NCBI RefSeq assembly: GCF_029392075.1
Contig: NZ_CP113929.1
Span: 62,001-126,000 of the forward strand
Direction: 5' to 3'
DNA length: 64,000 bases
Origin: Bifidobacterium sp. ESL0704
Lineage (GTDB): Bacteria; Actinomycetota; Actinomycetes; Actinomycetales; Bifidobacteriaceae
Below the pieces are notes generated by a model. That model did no database searches and had not been told where the DNA came from. It saw only the letters and a program-made list of their open reading frames with translations. Positions 53,156 to 62,956 of this stretch are shown here, in pieces; positions within the stretch are counted from its first letter, which is position 1; each line of letters opens with the position of its first letter. A program made the position numbers and the translations under genes.

Positions 53156-55186
53156 ATGAATAAGAAGAAAAAGCTTGGCGCACTCGTGGGAGCGGTTGTT
53201 TCCGCAGCCACGTTGCTCGCTTTGGCACCTTTCGGCGTTGCAAACGCTGATTCGGCAACCAAAGGTGACAACGATGGCTCTACTCCGCTTACCTTGGTTG
53301 ATCCCGGTAAGAACGTTGGGGCGACCATCAAGGTTATGGCTGAGGCAAAAAATCTGTCTGGTCATACTTTTGCAGCAGTTCGACTGGGAACCTACAAGGC
53401 GGCTTCAGTCGACAGCAATGGCAATCTGACAGGTTTCATGCTTGATACTGATCAGGCTGTGCTCAATGGATCGAAGGCAGCACTGAAGAGTATCAAAGAT
53501 TTCACGCATGATTCCAATTATTCCTTGGACAACCCGGTTGGTGAGTTGGCTTCGAATTATCTTGGTTATAAGGCGACTGATAATTCGAAGAACGATGATG
53601 AGACCTCTTATGATCCCACTGCAAACAATAATGCTACCTCTCAGTGGGCTGGTGGAGTTCGTGATTTTGTGACGTCATTGACTAAGCAAACTGACTTCAT
53701 TACCAAGTTCACGTCTGCCTCAGCTGATGCACATACAGCCAATTCGGGTATGCGCGCTCCTCTGAGCAGTACCAATACTAGCTTTACCTTCTCTGTCAAG
53801 CAGCCTGGTCTTTATGCAATCGAAGATGTGACTGGCGGAAGCACCAATGGTAGAACGGATTCCATTCCTATGCTTGTTGGTACGGCTGTTTTCGAAGATA
53901 CAGGCTCTGGCAATTCCAAGGCTTATGCCAATGTTGCTAATGGTGGTAATAAATTGGGTGAAGTCGCCATGAAGGCTGATATGCCGACCATTCTCAAGGA
54001 ACGTGTGGACCCTTCAGCATCTTTGGATGCCAATGGTGGTTATATCCAGTACTACATTAAGACCCAAGTGCCGCTGACTACCGGTTTTGACCATTATGTG
54101 TTCAACGTGAAGGATGATTCTACTGAACCGTTGACGTATGTCAATGATTCAGATCACAAGACAGTTGTCTATGTGAGTGACACCACTCCGGATCCGGATA
54201 CCTCTGAGATTATTCCTTCGGGGACATACAAGATTTATAACGGTGACGTTGATGGCACAGCTATAACAGGTGAACCCAGCAAGGGATATTCGCATCGTGT
54301 TCTTTTCAACTTCTATGATACATTCGTTGGACATTACAAGCACGGTCAAAAGCTTCTCATCTCTTATTGGATGAAGTTCGATACCAAGAATGGCGATCGT
54401 AAGAACGTCAAGAATAAGGCGTTGCTGCAATATTCCAATAGTGTCAACAAGCAGCCGAATAGTGATGGAAACGGAAACGACAATAATTCCGGCAACAACG
54501 GAAGTACTGGAGGTTCTGGTAGCTCTGATAACGGAGGAGATAACAATAACGGTCCAGGTGATGGCGACGGTAGCTCTTCTGAAGTTGGTACTCAGCTTTA
54601 TGACTTCAATTTGTTCAACAAGCTGTATGGTGATAAGGGCGTGGCACTGACTGGATCGGAGTTCCAACTGTTCAAGTCTGCTGACAATTCCGCTAGCAAG
54701 GCCGCTGATTTGGGCGAACCGCTTCATTTCGCAGCTGGTGCTGACGGCTCGGGTGTTTATTCGCGTTCGACCAAGCCGGAAGATAAGGTGACTAATCTGA
54801 CACCTTCTACTACTAAGGGTGATGAAGGCAAGATTACCATCAAGGATCTTGATGCTGGTGACTATGTCGTCAAGCAAGTAAAGGGTGCCACCGGTGTGCG
54901 TAATCTGTTCCTGCCGCAATTCACTGTTACGGTCGGTGCGGATACTGCAGGTGCTGCGTACGTCAAGAATTCGAATGATAACTGGAACTTGAAGCTTGTT
55001 ACCGCAAGTGATAATGCTCCTAATAAGACCGTCACAGTCAATAATGTGACCGCTGTTTCTCAGCTGCCTCTTACCGGTAGTGCTGGAATCGCACTGGTCT
55101 TGCTCGCAATCGTTGTACTCGCAATGGTAGCAGTCGGTACCACGGTGCTTGAGCGTCGTCACAAGGCCGCTCGTAGGGCCAAGTGA
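53156..55186 (+). CDS. LPLTG-anchored pilin (isopeptide-type backbone)
   Basis: A 676-residue secreted pilin. Signal peptide about 1-33 (LGALVGAVVSAATLLALAPFGVANADS). The N-terminal domain (about 40-270) is followed by an isopeptide-pilin middle domain: VAMKADMPTILKERVDPSASLDANGGYIQYYIKTQVPLTTGFDHYVFNVKD. A Gly/Asn/Asp-rich linker (about 440-475) precedes a SpaA-like C-domain (VGTQLYDFNLFNKLYGDKGVALTGSEFQLFKS...). Anchor LPLTGS (637), TM helix and RRHKAARRAK. The usual YPK pilin motif was not found, and the SpaA E-box region reads DYVVKQVKGA, with Gln where Glu is expected. AAAGGAAG precedes ATG. It lies 99 bp after the adhesin gene and is followed by a terminator before the sortase. Confidence 0.87.
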   Translation: MNKKKKLGALVGAVVSAATLLALAPFGVANADSATKGDNDGSTPLTLVDPGKNVGATIKVMAEAKNLSGHTFAAVRLGTYKAASVDSNGNLTGFMLDTDQAVLNGSKAALKSIKDFTHDSNYSLDNPVGELASNYLGYKATDNSKNDDETSYDPTANNNATSQWAGGVRDFVTSLTKQTDFITKFTSASADAHTANSGMRAPLSSTNTSFTFSVKQPGLYAIEDVTGGSTNGRTDSIPMLVGTAVFEDTGSGNSKAYANVANGGNKLGEVAMKADMPTILKERVDPSASLDANGGYIQYYIKTQVPLTTGFDHYVFNVKDDSTEPLTYVNDSDHKTVVYVSDTTPDPDTSEIIPSGTYKIYNGDVDGTAITGEPSKGYSHRVLFNFYDTFVGHYKHGQKLLISYWMKFDTKNGDRKNVKNKALLQYSNSVNKQPNSDGNGNDNNSGNNGSTGGSGSSDNGGDNNNGPGDGDGSSSEVGTQLYDFNLFNKLYGDKGVALTGSEFQLFKSADNSASKAADLGEPLHFAAGADGSGVYSRSTKPEDKVTNLTPSTTKGDEGKITIKDLDAGDYVVKQVKGATGVRNLFLPQFTVTVGADTAGAAYVKNSNDNWNLKLVTASDNAPNKTVTVNNVTAVSQLPLTGSAGIALVLLAIVVLAMVAVGTTVLERRHKAARRAK

Positions 55187-55253
55187 TTGCCGATTCCCGC
55201 AAGTGAATGTTAAGATTTTGACATTCATGATAAGGGGATAAGGTAAGGATATT

Positions 55254-55297
55254 ACGTCTGCTGGAATGGGTTGATTCCTGTTCCGGCAGGCGTTTTA
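55254..55297 (+). terminator. Terminator/attenuator between pilin and sortase genes
   Basis: ACGTCTGCTGGAA (55254-55266) pairs with TTCCGGCAGGCGT (55281-55293) via G-T wobbles, followed by TTTATTG. It lies after the pilin stop and before the sortase start. Confidence 0.8.
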
Positions 55298-55397
55298 TTG
55301 TTTGATGTACTAATATGGTTCTGCAGAATATAAATCCTCGTTGGGCATAGTATTGTCCATTATTCAAACTTTCCGGCTAATAAGGAATGGCGTTAGA

Positions 55398-56417
55398 TTG
55401 ACCGAAACATCACCCTATAGCAACGATTCAACGGAGAATTGTGCCCCTAATGTCTCTCATGATACGACTGCTTCCTATCCTTTCCCTGCGTTTCGGGATT
55501 TCATCTCAAACTTGAAAGACGACGACAGAGACGTTTACGGGATGGTCATTCAGATTATCCATGATATTGTTGTGTTGGCGCTTATTGTCGCCGTGCTGTG
55601 GATACCGATCAATCGTGTCTATAGCCATCAGCAGGAAAGCAAAGCCATTGCCATGTCTAAGCGTGCGGCCGGCAAATGGCCGCAGAGCAATGTTGTTGGC
55701 GAGTTGAACGCTGACCGACAATACAACGCTAAAATCGCACAGTCGGGTCAGCTGTTGCTGGGTGACAAAATCGATCCTTTTTCAGATGACGACTCTCATA
55801 AAGACCTTCAATCGGCCAATGATAAGGAATATCAGGCTAGGCTCAACACCGTCGACGGCATTATGGGGTCAATAAGGATTCCTAAGATTTCGGTGAAGTT
55901 GCCAATCTATCATGGAACTTCGGATGCAGCGCTTGCGCAGGGTGTAGGCCATCTTTACGGCACTAGCCTGCCCGTGGGAGGAGCATCCACAAACGCTGTG
56001 CTCTCAGGGCACCGTGGGCTTGCTAGCGCTACTATGTTTACGCGTCTAGACGAACTGCGCATCCACGACATCATCTATGTCGATACGCTTCAGCACACGA
56101 TGGGCTATCGCGTCACCGGCATCCATGTTATTTTGCCTGAAGACACACATCTTTATAAGGTCGTTCCAGGTAAAGATCTGCTGACATTGATGACCTGCAC
56201 CCCGTACGGTGTCAATTCCCATCGTCTCATCATTACCGCTCAACGAGGGCGGATTCCGGAAGATATTCCTTCATCGACACCTGGCGATGCCTTGTTGTAC
56301 AGCCTGTTGACGGCCGCTGGAGTGCTGTTGGGGGGAGTGGTCATCGTTATGGTGCGCCATGCACGCTATAATTTCTCGCCGATTCCATGGCATTCTTCCG
56401 GCGAATTTTCACGCTGA
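55398..56417 (+). CDS. Class C (pilus-polymerising) sortase
   Basis: A membrane transpeptidase, about 339 residues, that joins LPxTG pilins covalently. TM helix about 54-75 (DIVVLALIVAVLWIPIN-type), the sortase core IMGSIRIPKISVKLPIYHG, catalytic His in LSGHRGLASATMFTRLDEL, catalytic Cys in LTLMTCTPYGVNSHRLIITAQR (Cys267), with Arg four residues later (SHR). A C-terminal TM helix (LLTAAGVLLGGVVIVMV) is typical of class C. I took TTG 55398 with AAGGA 10 nt upstream; TTG 55341 gives 19 more residues but has no ribosome binding site. It completes the adhesin-pilin-sortase operon. Confidence 0.88.
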   Translation: MTETSPYSNDSTENCAPNVSHDTTASYPFPAFRDFISNLKDDDRDVYGMVIQIIHDIVVLALIVAVLWIPINRVYSHQQESKAIAMSKRAAGKWPQSNVVGELNADRQYNAKIAQSGQLLLGDKIDPFSDDDSHKDLQSANDKEYQARLNTVDGIMGSIRIPKISVKLPIYHGTSDAALAQGVGHLYGTSLPVGGASTNAVLSGHRGLASATMFTRLDELRIHDIIYVDTLQHTMGYRVTGIHVILPEDTHLYKVVPGKDLLTLMTCTPYGVNSHRLIITAQRGRIPEDIPSSTPGDALLYSLLTAAGVLLGGVVIVMVRHARYNFSPIPWHSSGEFSR

Positions 56418-57050
56418 GAAGTCCGGTTTTCCATTTACGAGGCTACGAGCTAGGACACGGTGCTTTAGGTTTTTGGTTTCGCTGGTTGGCTGAACAGTCA
56501 TCATCGATGTGGCAAGCATCCGGAAGTATCCAGTTCTCTTGAATTCTTAGTTAGCTAATGCTTATTGGTGGCTTCGATGGTGTCAGAATTGACGTGAAAG
56601 ACCGTGTTTCCATGCCCGTGTACACTTATTAGCACAAGTGCTGCTTAGGGCCAACTAGCGGCGTTGCTGGCTTATTTCGAGTGAATAACGAGAACATTGA
56701 GGTATCTATTGAGGAGGATTCGAAGGCACCACGGTGTTCATGTCTGTATTTGCCACATAGAGATCTACGGCAAGCCCCTCGGCAGGTTGCAATCGTTGCT
56801 GTGAGTTTGGACGTTATGAGGTGGAAGAAGACGCCAAATGTCTGCGTCGCATCAACCGAAAACGAGCAACTTGCCGAAGGATATTCGATCACTTGCAATC
56901 AAAAACCGCAGTACGCAACGCTTAACCCACACATAATTGGGCTGTGTTTCTCGGTACTGCGTTTCGGTGCTTTGACATAGTAAATGGCCGGCCACTTTTT
57001 ATGGCGACCGGCCATTTACTTAGATAGGGAAGAAATCCCTAGTGCTCAGC
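56418..57050. other. Gap between sortase gene and InlB-like gene
   Basis: No gene is clearly supported. Weak open frames (plus 56681-56980, minus 56629-56898) have no recognisable family. The minus-strand hairpin at 56979 is listed as terminator. Confidence 0.4.
56979..57020 (-). terminator. Terminator of the InlB-repeat gene
   Basis: AGTAAATGGCCGG (56979-56991) and its exact complement (57008-57020) form a 13-bp stem over a 16-nt loop. Position is just past the stop at 57051 on the minus strand. Confidence 0.7.
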
Positions 57051-60000
57051 TTAGTAGGCTATGTGCTGTGAACCTATCGGCTGTTCCTTCTCTGCCTTGT
57101 TCCTCTCGTAACGGTGGTACGTGTACATCGCCACGATTACCAGTACAAACAGGAGCAGCAGCCACCAGAGCCACATGAATGAGCTGTGCTGTGTGGTCTC
57201 TTGGGAAACGGTGCTGGCCTGGACGCACTTCGGGTTGATCTTTGCCATCTCGACGTTGCCGGCCGCATCCTCAAAGTCAGCGGACTGACGCAGTACGTAA
57301 CCGGACGGGCAGACAGGAACCTTATGCTTCTTGGCGGGCTTCTTCTGCTTATCCTTCGGGGTGACGACCTGATCCTGAGACGTCGAATCCGGAACCGGAG
57401 CAGTGGCGTTCGGATTGACTCCGTTCGCATGACTGCTGCGATGCCTCCAAGCATAGTGGCGGCTGGAACGGCGACGGTTACTCGTGTTGCCGTTGTTGGC
57501 GCCACTGTTGTTGCCGTTGGCACCGTTACTGCCGTTACCACCGTTGCCGTTGGCACCGTTACTGCCGCTAGTACCAGAGTTACCACCGTTTCCGTGGTCG
57601 CCATGATGACTCCACTGTGCGTAGAGGATGAGGTCGGAGGTGACAGGCGAATCGAAGTCATAGGCTCGTCCGCCATCTTGCTTGAGAGTCCAGCGCTTAA
57701 AGGTGTAATGCTCACTCTTCGGAGTCAGATCTTTAGGCGCGGTCACCTTTTCGCCGGACTTGACCGTCATGATTTCCTCGGTCGTTCCGCCGGAGAAGGT
57801 GCCGCCGTTGGCCTCGAACTTCACCGTGTACTCGCTGCTAAGCTTCCACTGCGCGTAGAGGGTGGTCTTGCCCTTAACGGTGTCGGTGTTGAGGTTGAAC
57901 GGTTGGGTTCCCTCCTGGTCGGTGGTCCAGCCTGCGAACGTGTAGCCGTCGCGGGTCGGGTCGCCGGGATTGGTCACCTTGCTGCCGTAGTCGACGGTCT
58001 GGTCGACGGTGCCGTCGGCGAGCTTGCCGCCGTTGGCGTCGAAGTGAACCGTGTAGGGAATGGCCTTCCACTGCGCGATGAGGTTGACGTTCGCGGTGAT
58101 CGGCTTGGTGAAGTCGAACGCCGAGGTGGCACCCTTCTTGTACCAGCCGGCGAACGTGTAGCCGGTGCGGGTCGGGGCCTCGGGCTCGGTCGCCTTGTCG
58201 CCTTCCTTGACGGTCTGGTCGACGGTGCCGTCGGCGAGCTTGCCGCCGTTGGCGTCGAAGGTCACCGTGTAGGTGACGGTCCAGTGGGCTTGCAGGGTGG
58301 TGCTGTTGGTGATCGGCTTGGTGAAGTCGAACGCGGTATTGGCGCCCTGTTCGTACCAGCCGTCGAACGCGTAGCCGTCGCGGGTCGGGTCGGCAAGCGG
58401 GGTTGTGGTCTGGCCCTTATTCACCTTGACGGTCTTCTTGTTCGTGCCGTCGGCGAGCTTGCCGCCGTTGGCGTCGAAGGTCACCGTGCAGTCGCTTGCG
58501 GTCCAGTGGGCTTGCAGGTTGACGTCCTTGGTGATCGGCTTGGTGAAGTCGAACGCGGTCTTGGAGCCGTTTTCGAACCAGCCGGCGAACGTGTAGCAGT
58601 CATTGGTCGGGTCGGCGGGCTTGGTCGCCTTGTCGCCTTCCTTGACGGTCTGGTCGACGGTGCCGTCGGCGAGCTTGCCGCCGTTGGCGTCGAAGGTCAC
58701 CGTGTGGGTGACTGTCCATTTGGCTTGCAGGGTGGTGCTGTTGGTGATCGGCTTGGTGAAGTCGAACGCGGTATTGGCGCCCTGTTCGTACCAGCCGTCG
58801 AACGCGTAGCCGTCGCGGGTCGGGTCGGCAAGCGGGGTTGTGGTCTGGCCCTTATTCACCTTGACGGTCTTCTTGTTCGTGCCGTCGGTGAACTTGCCGC
58901 CGTTGGCGTCGAAGGTCACCGTGCAGTCGCTTGCGGTCCAGTGGGCTTGCAGGTTGACGTCCTTGGTGATCGGCTTGGTGAAGTCGAACGCGGTCTTGGA
59001 GCCGTTTTCGTACCAGCCGGCGAACGTGTAGCAGTCATTGGTCGGGTCGGCGGGCTTGGTCGCCTTGTCGCCGTCATTGACGGTCTGGGTGGCTGCGTCG
59101 GCGAGCTTGCCGCCGTTCGGGTCGAAGGTCACCGTGTGGGTGATTTCGGTCCAGTGGGCTTGCAGGGTGACGTCCTTGGTGATCGGCGTGGTGAAGTCGA
59201 ACGCGGAGCCGTTTTCGAACCAGCCGGCGAACTTGTGGTGCGTCCAGGTCGGGTCGGCAGGCTGCTTAGCGGTATCGCCTTCCTTGACGGTCTGGTCGAC
59301 GGTGCCGTCGGCGAGCTTGCCGCCGTTCGGGGCGAAGGTCACCTTGTAGGTGGCGGTCCATTTGGCTTGCAGGCTGACGTCGGCGGTGATCGGCGTGTCG
59401 AAGTCGAACGCGGTATCGGCACCCTGCTCGAACCAGCCGTCAAACGCGTAGCCGCTCTTGGTCGGGTCGGCGGGCTTGGTTGTGGTCTGGCCGTCCTCCA
59501 CCTTGACGGTCTTCTTGTTCGTGCCGTCGGCGAGCTTGCCACCGTTGGCGTCGAAGGTCACCGTGTGGATTTCGGTCCATTTGGCTTGCAGGCTGACGTT
59601 CTTGATGATCGGCTTGGTGAAGTCGAACGCGGTCTCGGAGCCGTTTTCGAACCAGCCGTCGAACTTGTAGCCGTCCTTGGTCGGGTTGGCGGGCTTGGTC
59701 ACGGTCTCGTTGTCCTTCACCTTCACAGTCTGCGTGGCCTTGCCGTCAGCGAACTTGCCGCCGTTGGCGTCGAAGGTCACCGTGCGGATGGTTGTGATGC
59801 CTTTCCACTTGGCGCTCAATGTGACTGGACCTGTCACCTGCGTGCCGAAATCATATTTGGTGCCGTCAGGTGCAAACCATCCGATCAAGTCGTGTGATTC
59901 GCCCAAGGCGTCTGTGTAGACGAGTTTACCGGGGTCTGTGGCGTGCTGGAAGCGAAGGACATGCTGTTTGTTGACGACTGGCCCATCTTTGAGCCCAGTA

Positions 60001-62036
60001 TCGAACGTCACATCGTAGCTGTCGGTGGACCACAGGGCGAAGAGTGTCAAATCCTTCGTCATCACGGTATTCGAATAGTCTATAGGTTCGGCCTTTTCGA
60101 AAGTGCATTCGTTCGTATACGGCTCACCGCTACCTTCGCCCAGATAGTTCAGATTGACTGAACGCTGAGTGGCGCAGCCGACCCATCCTTCGAATGTGAT
60201 GTTCGGGTTCTTGCTGCCATCGTCGTTGAACATTACCGGATTCCACATCTGTGCCGGTTTCTGGCCGTATGGTGTCGTCCTAGGCCTGGTTGTGTGGCTG
60301 CTTCCATTCGGGGTGCTGCCTCCGCGCAAATCAAACGTCGCCTGCGGATTGTGGAAGTCTTGATTGTTGATGATTTCAAGAGATCCAAGGTTCTTGCCGC
60401 TCTTGGTGACGATGTTGTCGCCGAGCGTATAGCTGACTTGGCTGCTGCTCGAATCGATCTTTGACACCGTGAAGATGTGGCTCGTGGTGTCGTTGTGGTA
60501 CAGGTCCGTCGGAAGGGGTGACATAGCGACGCCGCCGCGAATGTAATTCACCGACTTCAAGTGGGGCACTGAGCCGTCGATGTTGTAGTTGTTGCCATAA
60601 CTGAAGCTGGCGGACCCGTCTGCTCCGATTACGGAAACCTCTGCTATTCGCGGTATCTCTTGAGTTGCTATAACTTTGTTGAGGTTCGACAACGACTCGT
60701 CAGCGAGCGGCCGCAAATCGGTTATCTGATTATCGCTGATATCTAGGGCCTCGAGATTGCTCATTTTTGACAGAAACTCAACGTTATAGATGCTGTTGGA
60801 GCTCAGGTCAAGGGTATTGATCTTCGAAAGCTGTGCGATTCTATTGAGAATCGGGTTCTGATAAAGGAACAGCGCTGTGAACCCGAATGACTTCAAATGC
60901 TCTAGTTTATTCAATATCAGCACGCTGTCCGGGTGAGATTTCAGGTTGTAGGCATTGCTGAATGACAAACTTTCCAAACCAGGGAAATGGTCAACAATAG
61001 CTTGGATGTCCGAGTCGCCGTTTCGACCGACGTCGGTGTTGCTCAATGACAGTGTTTTAACATTGTGGAGACCGTAGAACATGCTTGCATCGGAGAAGGC
61101 ATGGTCTACATCATAGGTATAGATATTGGTCAGTTTCGGTGCTGTGGAGTCTTTGAGATTCTTGCAGCTGTCCGCTATGGCAGCGGTGAAGTTCTGAAGT
61201 TTCAAGGTCTCCAGATTTGGCATGTTGTTTAAAGTGATCGGGTCTAGACTTTCAACCCCGTAAAAGCCGGGAGAAGAAACCGCGATCTCATGAGCAGTGG
61301 AGGTGTCATATTCCATATTAAAGGATTTGAGGTTCTGGAAAAGATTGATGCCTTCGATGCTTTTTATACTCACGGGAAGGTCAGCAGAGCCCGTCTGTGG
61401 GATTCCATCGCTGGAAATGCTGGTTACCGAGTCGAGCCATGCCTGTGTTACAGGGAACTCATCGAATGATTTCGTTTGATTTCCGGTCAAAAACCAGCCG
61501 GTTTGTTGCTTAGGATTCGGGTACTGCTCGGTATTGATGAACTTGACAAGGTAAGCTCGGAAGGACGGATCGGGGAAGCAGCCTTTGAGCGTGCCGCAGG
61601 ACACGGTGGTGTCATTACCTTGGGCTGCGGGCTGCGACGCCTGCTGCTTAGTGTTCTTGGCGTCTTTGCCCTGAGGCTGCGTCTTGTCGGTTGTTTCCTT
61701 CGAAGCTGTGTCTGTCTTTGCGGCATCACCGGAAGCGGGCGTTGTCGTTTCTTTCGAAGTCGAAGCCAAGCCACTGGTTGCAGGAATTTGCGCAGACTGT
61801 TTGTTGCCACTGTTGTTCGGCGCTACAGGGGTGCTGGTACTCGGTGTCTGCGAAGATCCAGCAGCATTGGTGTTCTCTGGTTGAGCACTTTGTGTTTGGC
61901 TGCTTTCGGCAGCTGGACTCGCTGTTTCATCGGCGTTGGCAACAATCGCCGGGCTTGCTACCATACAAGCCGAGGTTACTACCGTCGTTAGTAGAACGAT
62001 TAATCTTCTAATCGGATTTCGTTTCGTTTTTTTCAT
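57051..62036 (-). CDS. InlB-repeat (Flg_new) surface protein with LRR-like head
   Basis: A 1661-residue secreted protein. Signal peptide about 1-37 (IRRLIVLLTTVVTSACMVASPAIVANA), Ser/Thr/Gln/Pro-rich spacer (38-135), then a leucine-rich-repeat-like region about 200-470 (LFQNLKSFNMEYDTS, LDSLTLNNMPNLETLKLQN, LDISDNQITDLRPLADESL). About 11 Listeria-Bacteroides (Flg_new) repeats of some 70-75 residues follow at about 665-1475 (VTFDANGGKLADGT...DGYAFDGWYEQGANTAFDFTKPIT...LQAHWT). Then come a Gly/Asn/Ser-rich stalk and a final TM helix (WLWWLLLLFVLVIVAMYTYHR) with a charged tail. There is no LPxTG, so it is probably membrane-anchored. I chose ATG 62036 with AGGAAGAG upstream. Confidence 0.9.
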   Translation of the reverse strand: MKKTKRNPIRRLIVLLTTVVTSACMVASPAIVANADETASPAAESSQTQSAQPENTNAAGSSQTPSTSTPVAPNNSGNKQSAQIPATSGLASTSKETTTPASGDAAKTDTASKETTDKTQPQGKDAKNTKQQASQPAAQGNDTTVSCGTLKGCFPDPSFRAYLVKFINTEQYPNPKQQTGWFLTGNQTKSFDEFPVTQAWLDSVTSISSDGIPQTGSADLPVSIKSIEGINLFQNLKSFNMEYDTSTAHEIAVSSPGFYGVESLDPITLNNMPNLETLKLQNFTAAIADSCKNLKDSTAPKLTNIYTYDVDHAFSDASMFYGLHNVKTLSLSNTDVGRNGDSDIQAIVDHFPGLESLSFSNAYNLKSHPDSVLILNKLEHLKSFGFTALFLYQNPILNRIAQLSKINTLDLSSNSIYNVEFLSKMSNLEALDISDNQITDLRPLADESLSNLNKVIATQEIPRIAEVSVIGADGSASFSYGNNYNIDGSVPHLKSVNYIRGGVAMSPLPTDLYHNDTTSHIFTVSKIDSSSSQVSYTLGDNIVTKSGKNLGSLEIINNQDFHNPQATFDLRGGSTPNGSSHTTRPRTTPYGQKPAQMWNPVMFNDDGSKNPNITFEGWVGCATQRSVNLNYLGEGSGEPYTNECTFEKAEPIDYSNTVMTKDLTLFALWSTDSYDVTFDTGLKDGPVVNKQHVLRFQHATDPGKLVYTDALGESHDLIGWFAPDGTKYDFGTQVTGPVTLSAKWKGITTIRTVTFDANGGKFADGKATQTVKVKDNETVTKPANPTKDGYKFDGWFENGSETAFDFTKPIIKNVSLQAKWTEIHTVTFDANGGKLADGTNKKTVKVEDGQTTTKPADPTKSGYAFDGWFEQGADTAFDFDTPITADVSLQAKWTATYKVTFAPNGGKLADGTVDQTVKEGDTAKQPADPTWTHHKFAGWFENGSAFDFTTPITKDVTLQAHWTEITHTVTFDPNGGKLADAATQTVNDGDKATKPADPTNDCYTFAGWYENGSKTAFDFTKPITKDVNLQAHWTASDCTVTFDANGGKFTDGTNKKTVKVNKGQTTTPLADPTRDGYAFDGWYEQGANTAFDFTKPITNSTTLQAKWTVTHTVTFDANGGKLADGTVDQTVKEGDKATKPADPTNDCYTFAGWFENGSKTAFDFTKPITKDVNLQAHWTASDCTVTFDANGGKLADGTNKKTVKVNKGQTTTPLADPTRDGYAFDGWYEQGANTAFDFTKPITNSTTLQAHWTVTYTVTFDANGGKLADGTVDQTVKEGDKATEPEAPTRTGYTFAGWYKKGATSAFDFTKPITANVNLIAQWKAIPYTVHFDANGGKLADGTVDQTVDYGSKVTNPGDPTRDGYTFAGWTTDQEGTQPFNLNTDTVKGKTTLYAQWKLSSEYTVKFEANGGTFSGGTTEEIMTVKSGEKVTAPKDLTPKSEHYTFKRWTLKQDGGRAYDFDSPVTSDLILYAQWSHHGDHGNGGNSGTSGSNGANGNGGNGSNGANGNNSGANNGNTSNRRRSSRHYAWRHRSSHANGVNPNATAPVPDSTSQDQVVTPKDKQKKPAKKHKVPVCPSGYVLRQSADFEDAAGNVEMAKINPKCVQASTVSQETTQHSSFMWLWWLLLLFVLVIVAMYTYHRYERNKAEKEQPIGSQHIAY

Positions 62037-62252
62037 CTTTCTCTCTTCCTGGTCGCGCGTGCACTGAAATGCATCGCAGTGCCATGATTTGAAATCCATG
62101 TTTTTTATATTGCGTGTATTATAATATCACAAAAGAATAATTATTTTATAGGAAGAGATTTTTTTTGATCAGCAATGATATGATTAATTTTGTTTGTTAT
62201 ATTTGTCATAAAACTTAGGGACAGACTGAAGCTTTTTGGGGAGAGGAATGAG

Positions 62253-62954
62253 ATGGGTTATATCGATGTAATCCACGAGGTTAAACGATACAATACCGGT
62301 GGCAAAAGGCTGGTCGCAAATAACGATGTTACTTTTTCCATCGCGCAGGGCGAGCTGGTGATGATTCTTGGGGCCTCTGGCACCGGCAAGTCGACATTGC
62401 TCAATGTCATCGGCGGCATGGATAGTTGCGATGAGGGCGATGTGATTGTTGATGGGGAGAACATCGCCAAATATAACGCCAAGCAACTCACCGAGTACCG
62501 GCGGCTCGACGTCGGCTTCGTCTTCCAGTTCTATAATCTGGTTCCTAATCTGACCGCACTCGAGAACGTCGAGATGGCCTCCGAAATCGTCCCGTACGCC
62601 AATGATCCCATGGAGGCGTTGGCCAGCGTCGGGCTCGCTGACCGTTGCAACAACTTCCCGTCCCAGCTTTCCGGCGGCGAACAGCAACGTGTCGCCATCG
62701 CGCGCGCCGTGGCGAAAAGGCCGAAAATCCTCCTATGCGACGAACCGACCGGTGCCCTTGACTACAAAACCGGCAAGCAGGTGCTGCACATCCTTCAGGA
62801 CATGAGCCAAAAGAACGGCGCCACGGTCATCATCGTGACCCATAATTCCGCCATTGCCCCTATGGCCAATCGCGTTATACGAATGCATGATTCGCGTATC
62901 GCTGAGGTCAAGCGCAATGTTAATCCTTGTAATGTCGATCAATTGGAGTGGTGA
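62253..62954 (+). CDS. ABC transporter ATP-binding protein (MacB/LolD type)
   Basis: A 233-residue cytoplasmic ATPase. Walker [14 protein letters not shown]-loop [20 protein letters not shown], signature [13 protein letters not shown], Walker [13 protein letters not shown], switch His in [14 protein letters not shown]. The FYNL/LTALENV phrasing is typical of LolD/MacB/FtsE-like modules that pair with FtsX-family permeases and export lipoproteins, peptides or surface molecules. ATG 62253 is preceded by GAGAGGAATGAG, so I prefer it over a weak earlier start in the open frame at 62190. The following gene starts 2 nt after the stop, so the two are one operon. Confidence 0.92.
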   Translation: MGYIDVIHEVKRYNTGGKRLVANNDVTFSIAQGELVMILGASGTGKSTLLNVIGGMDSCDEGDVIVDGENIAKYNAKQLTEYRRLDVGFVFQFYNLVPNLTALENVEMASEIVPYANDPMEALASVGLADRCNNFPSQLSGGEQQRVAIARAVAKRPKILLCDEPTGALDYKTGKQVLHILQDMSQKNGATVIIVTHNSAIAPMANRVIRMHDSRIAEVKRNVNPCNVDQLEW

Positions 62955-62956
62955 TT

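Noticed and set aside
56681..56980. 100-codon plus-strand frame after the sortase gene
   Set aside because: GTG start lacks a clear ribosome binding site and the sequence has no recognised family.
57186..59897. 903-residue plus-strand frame with Val/Gly-rich repeats
   Set aside because: Antisense of the InlB repeat gene; the repeat structure keeps the frame open. No ribosome binding site.
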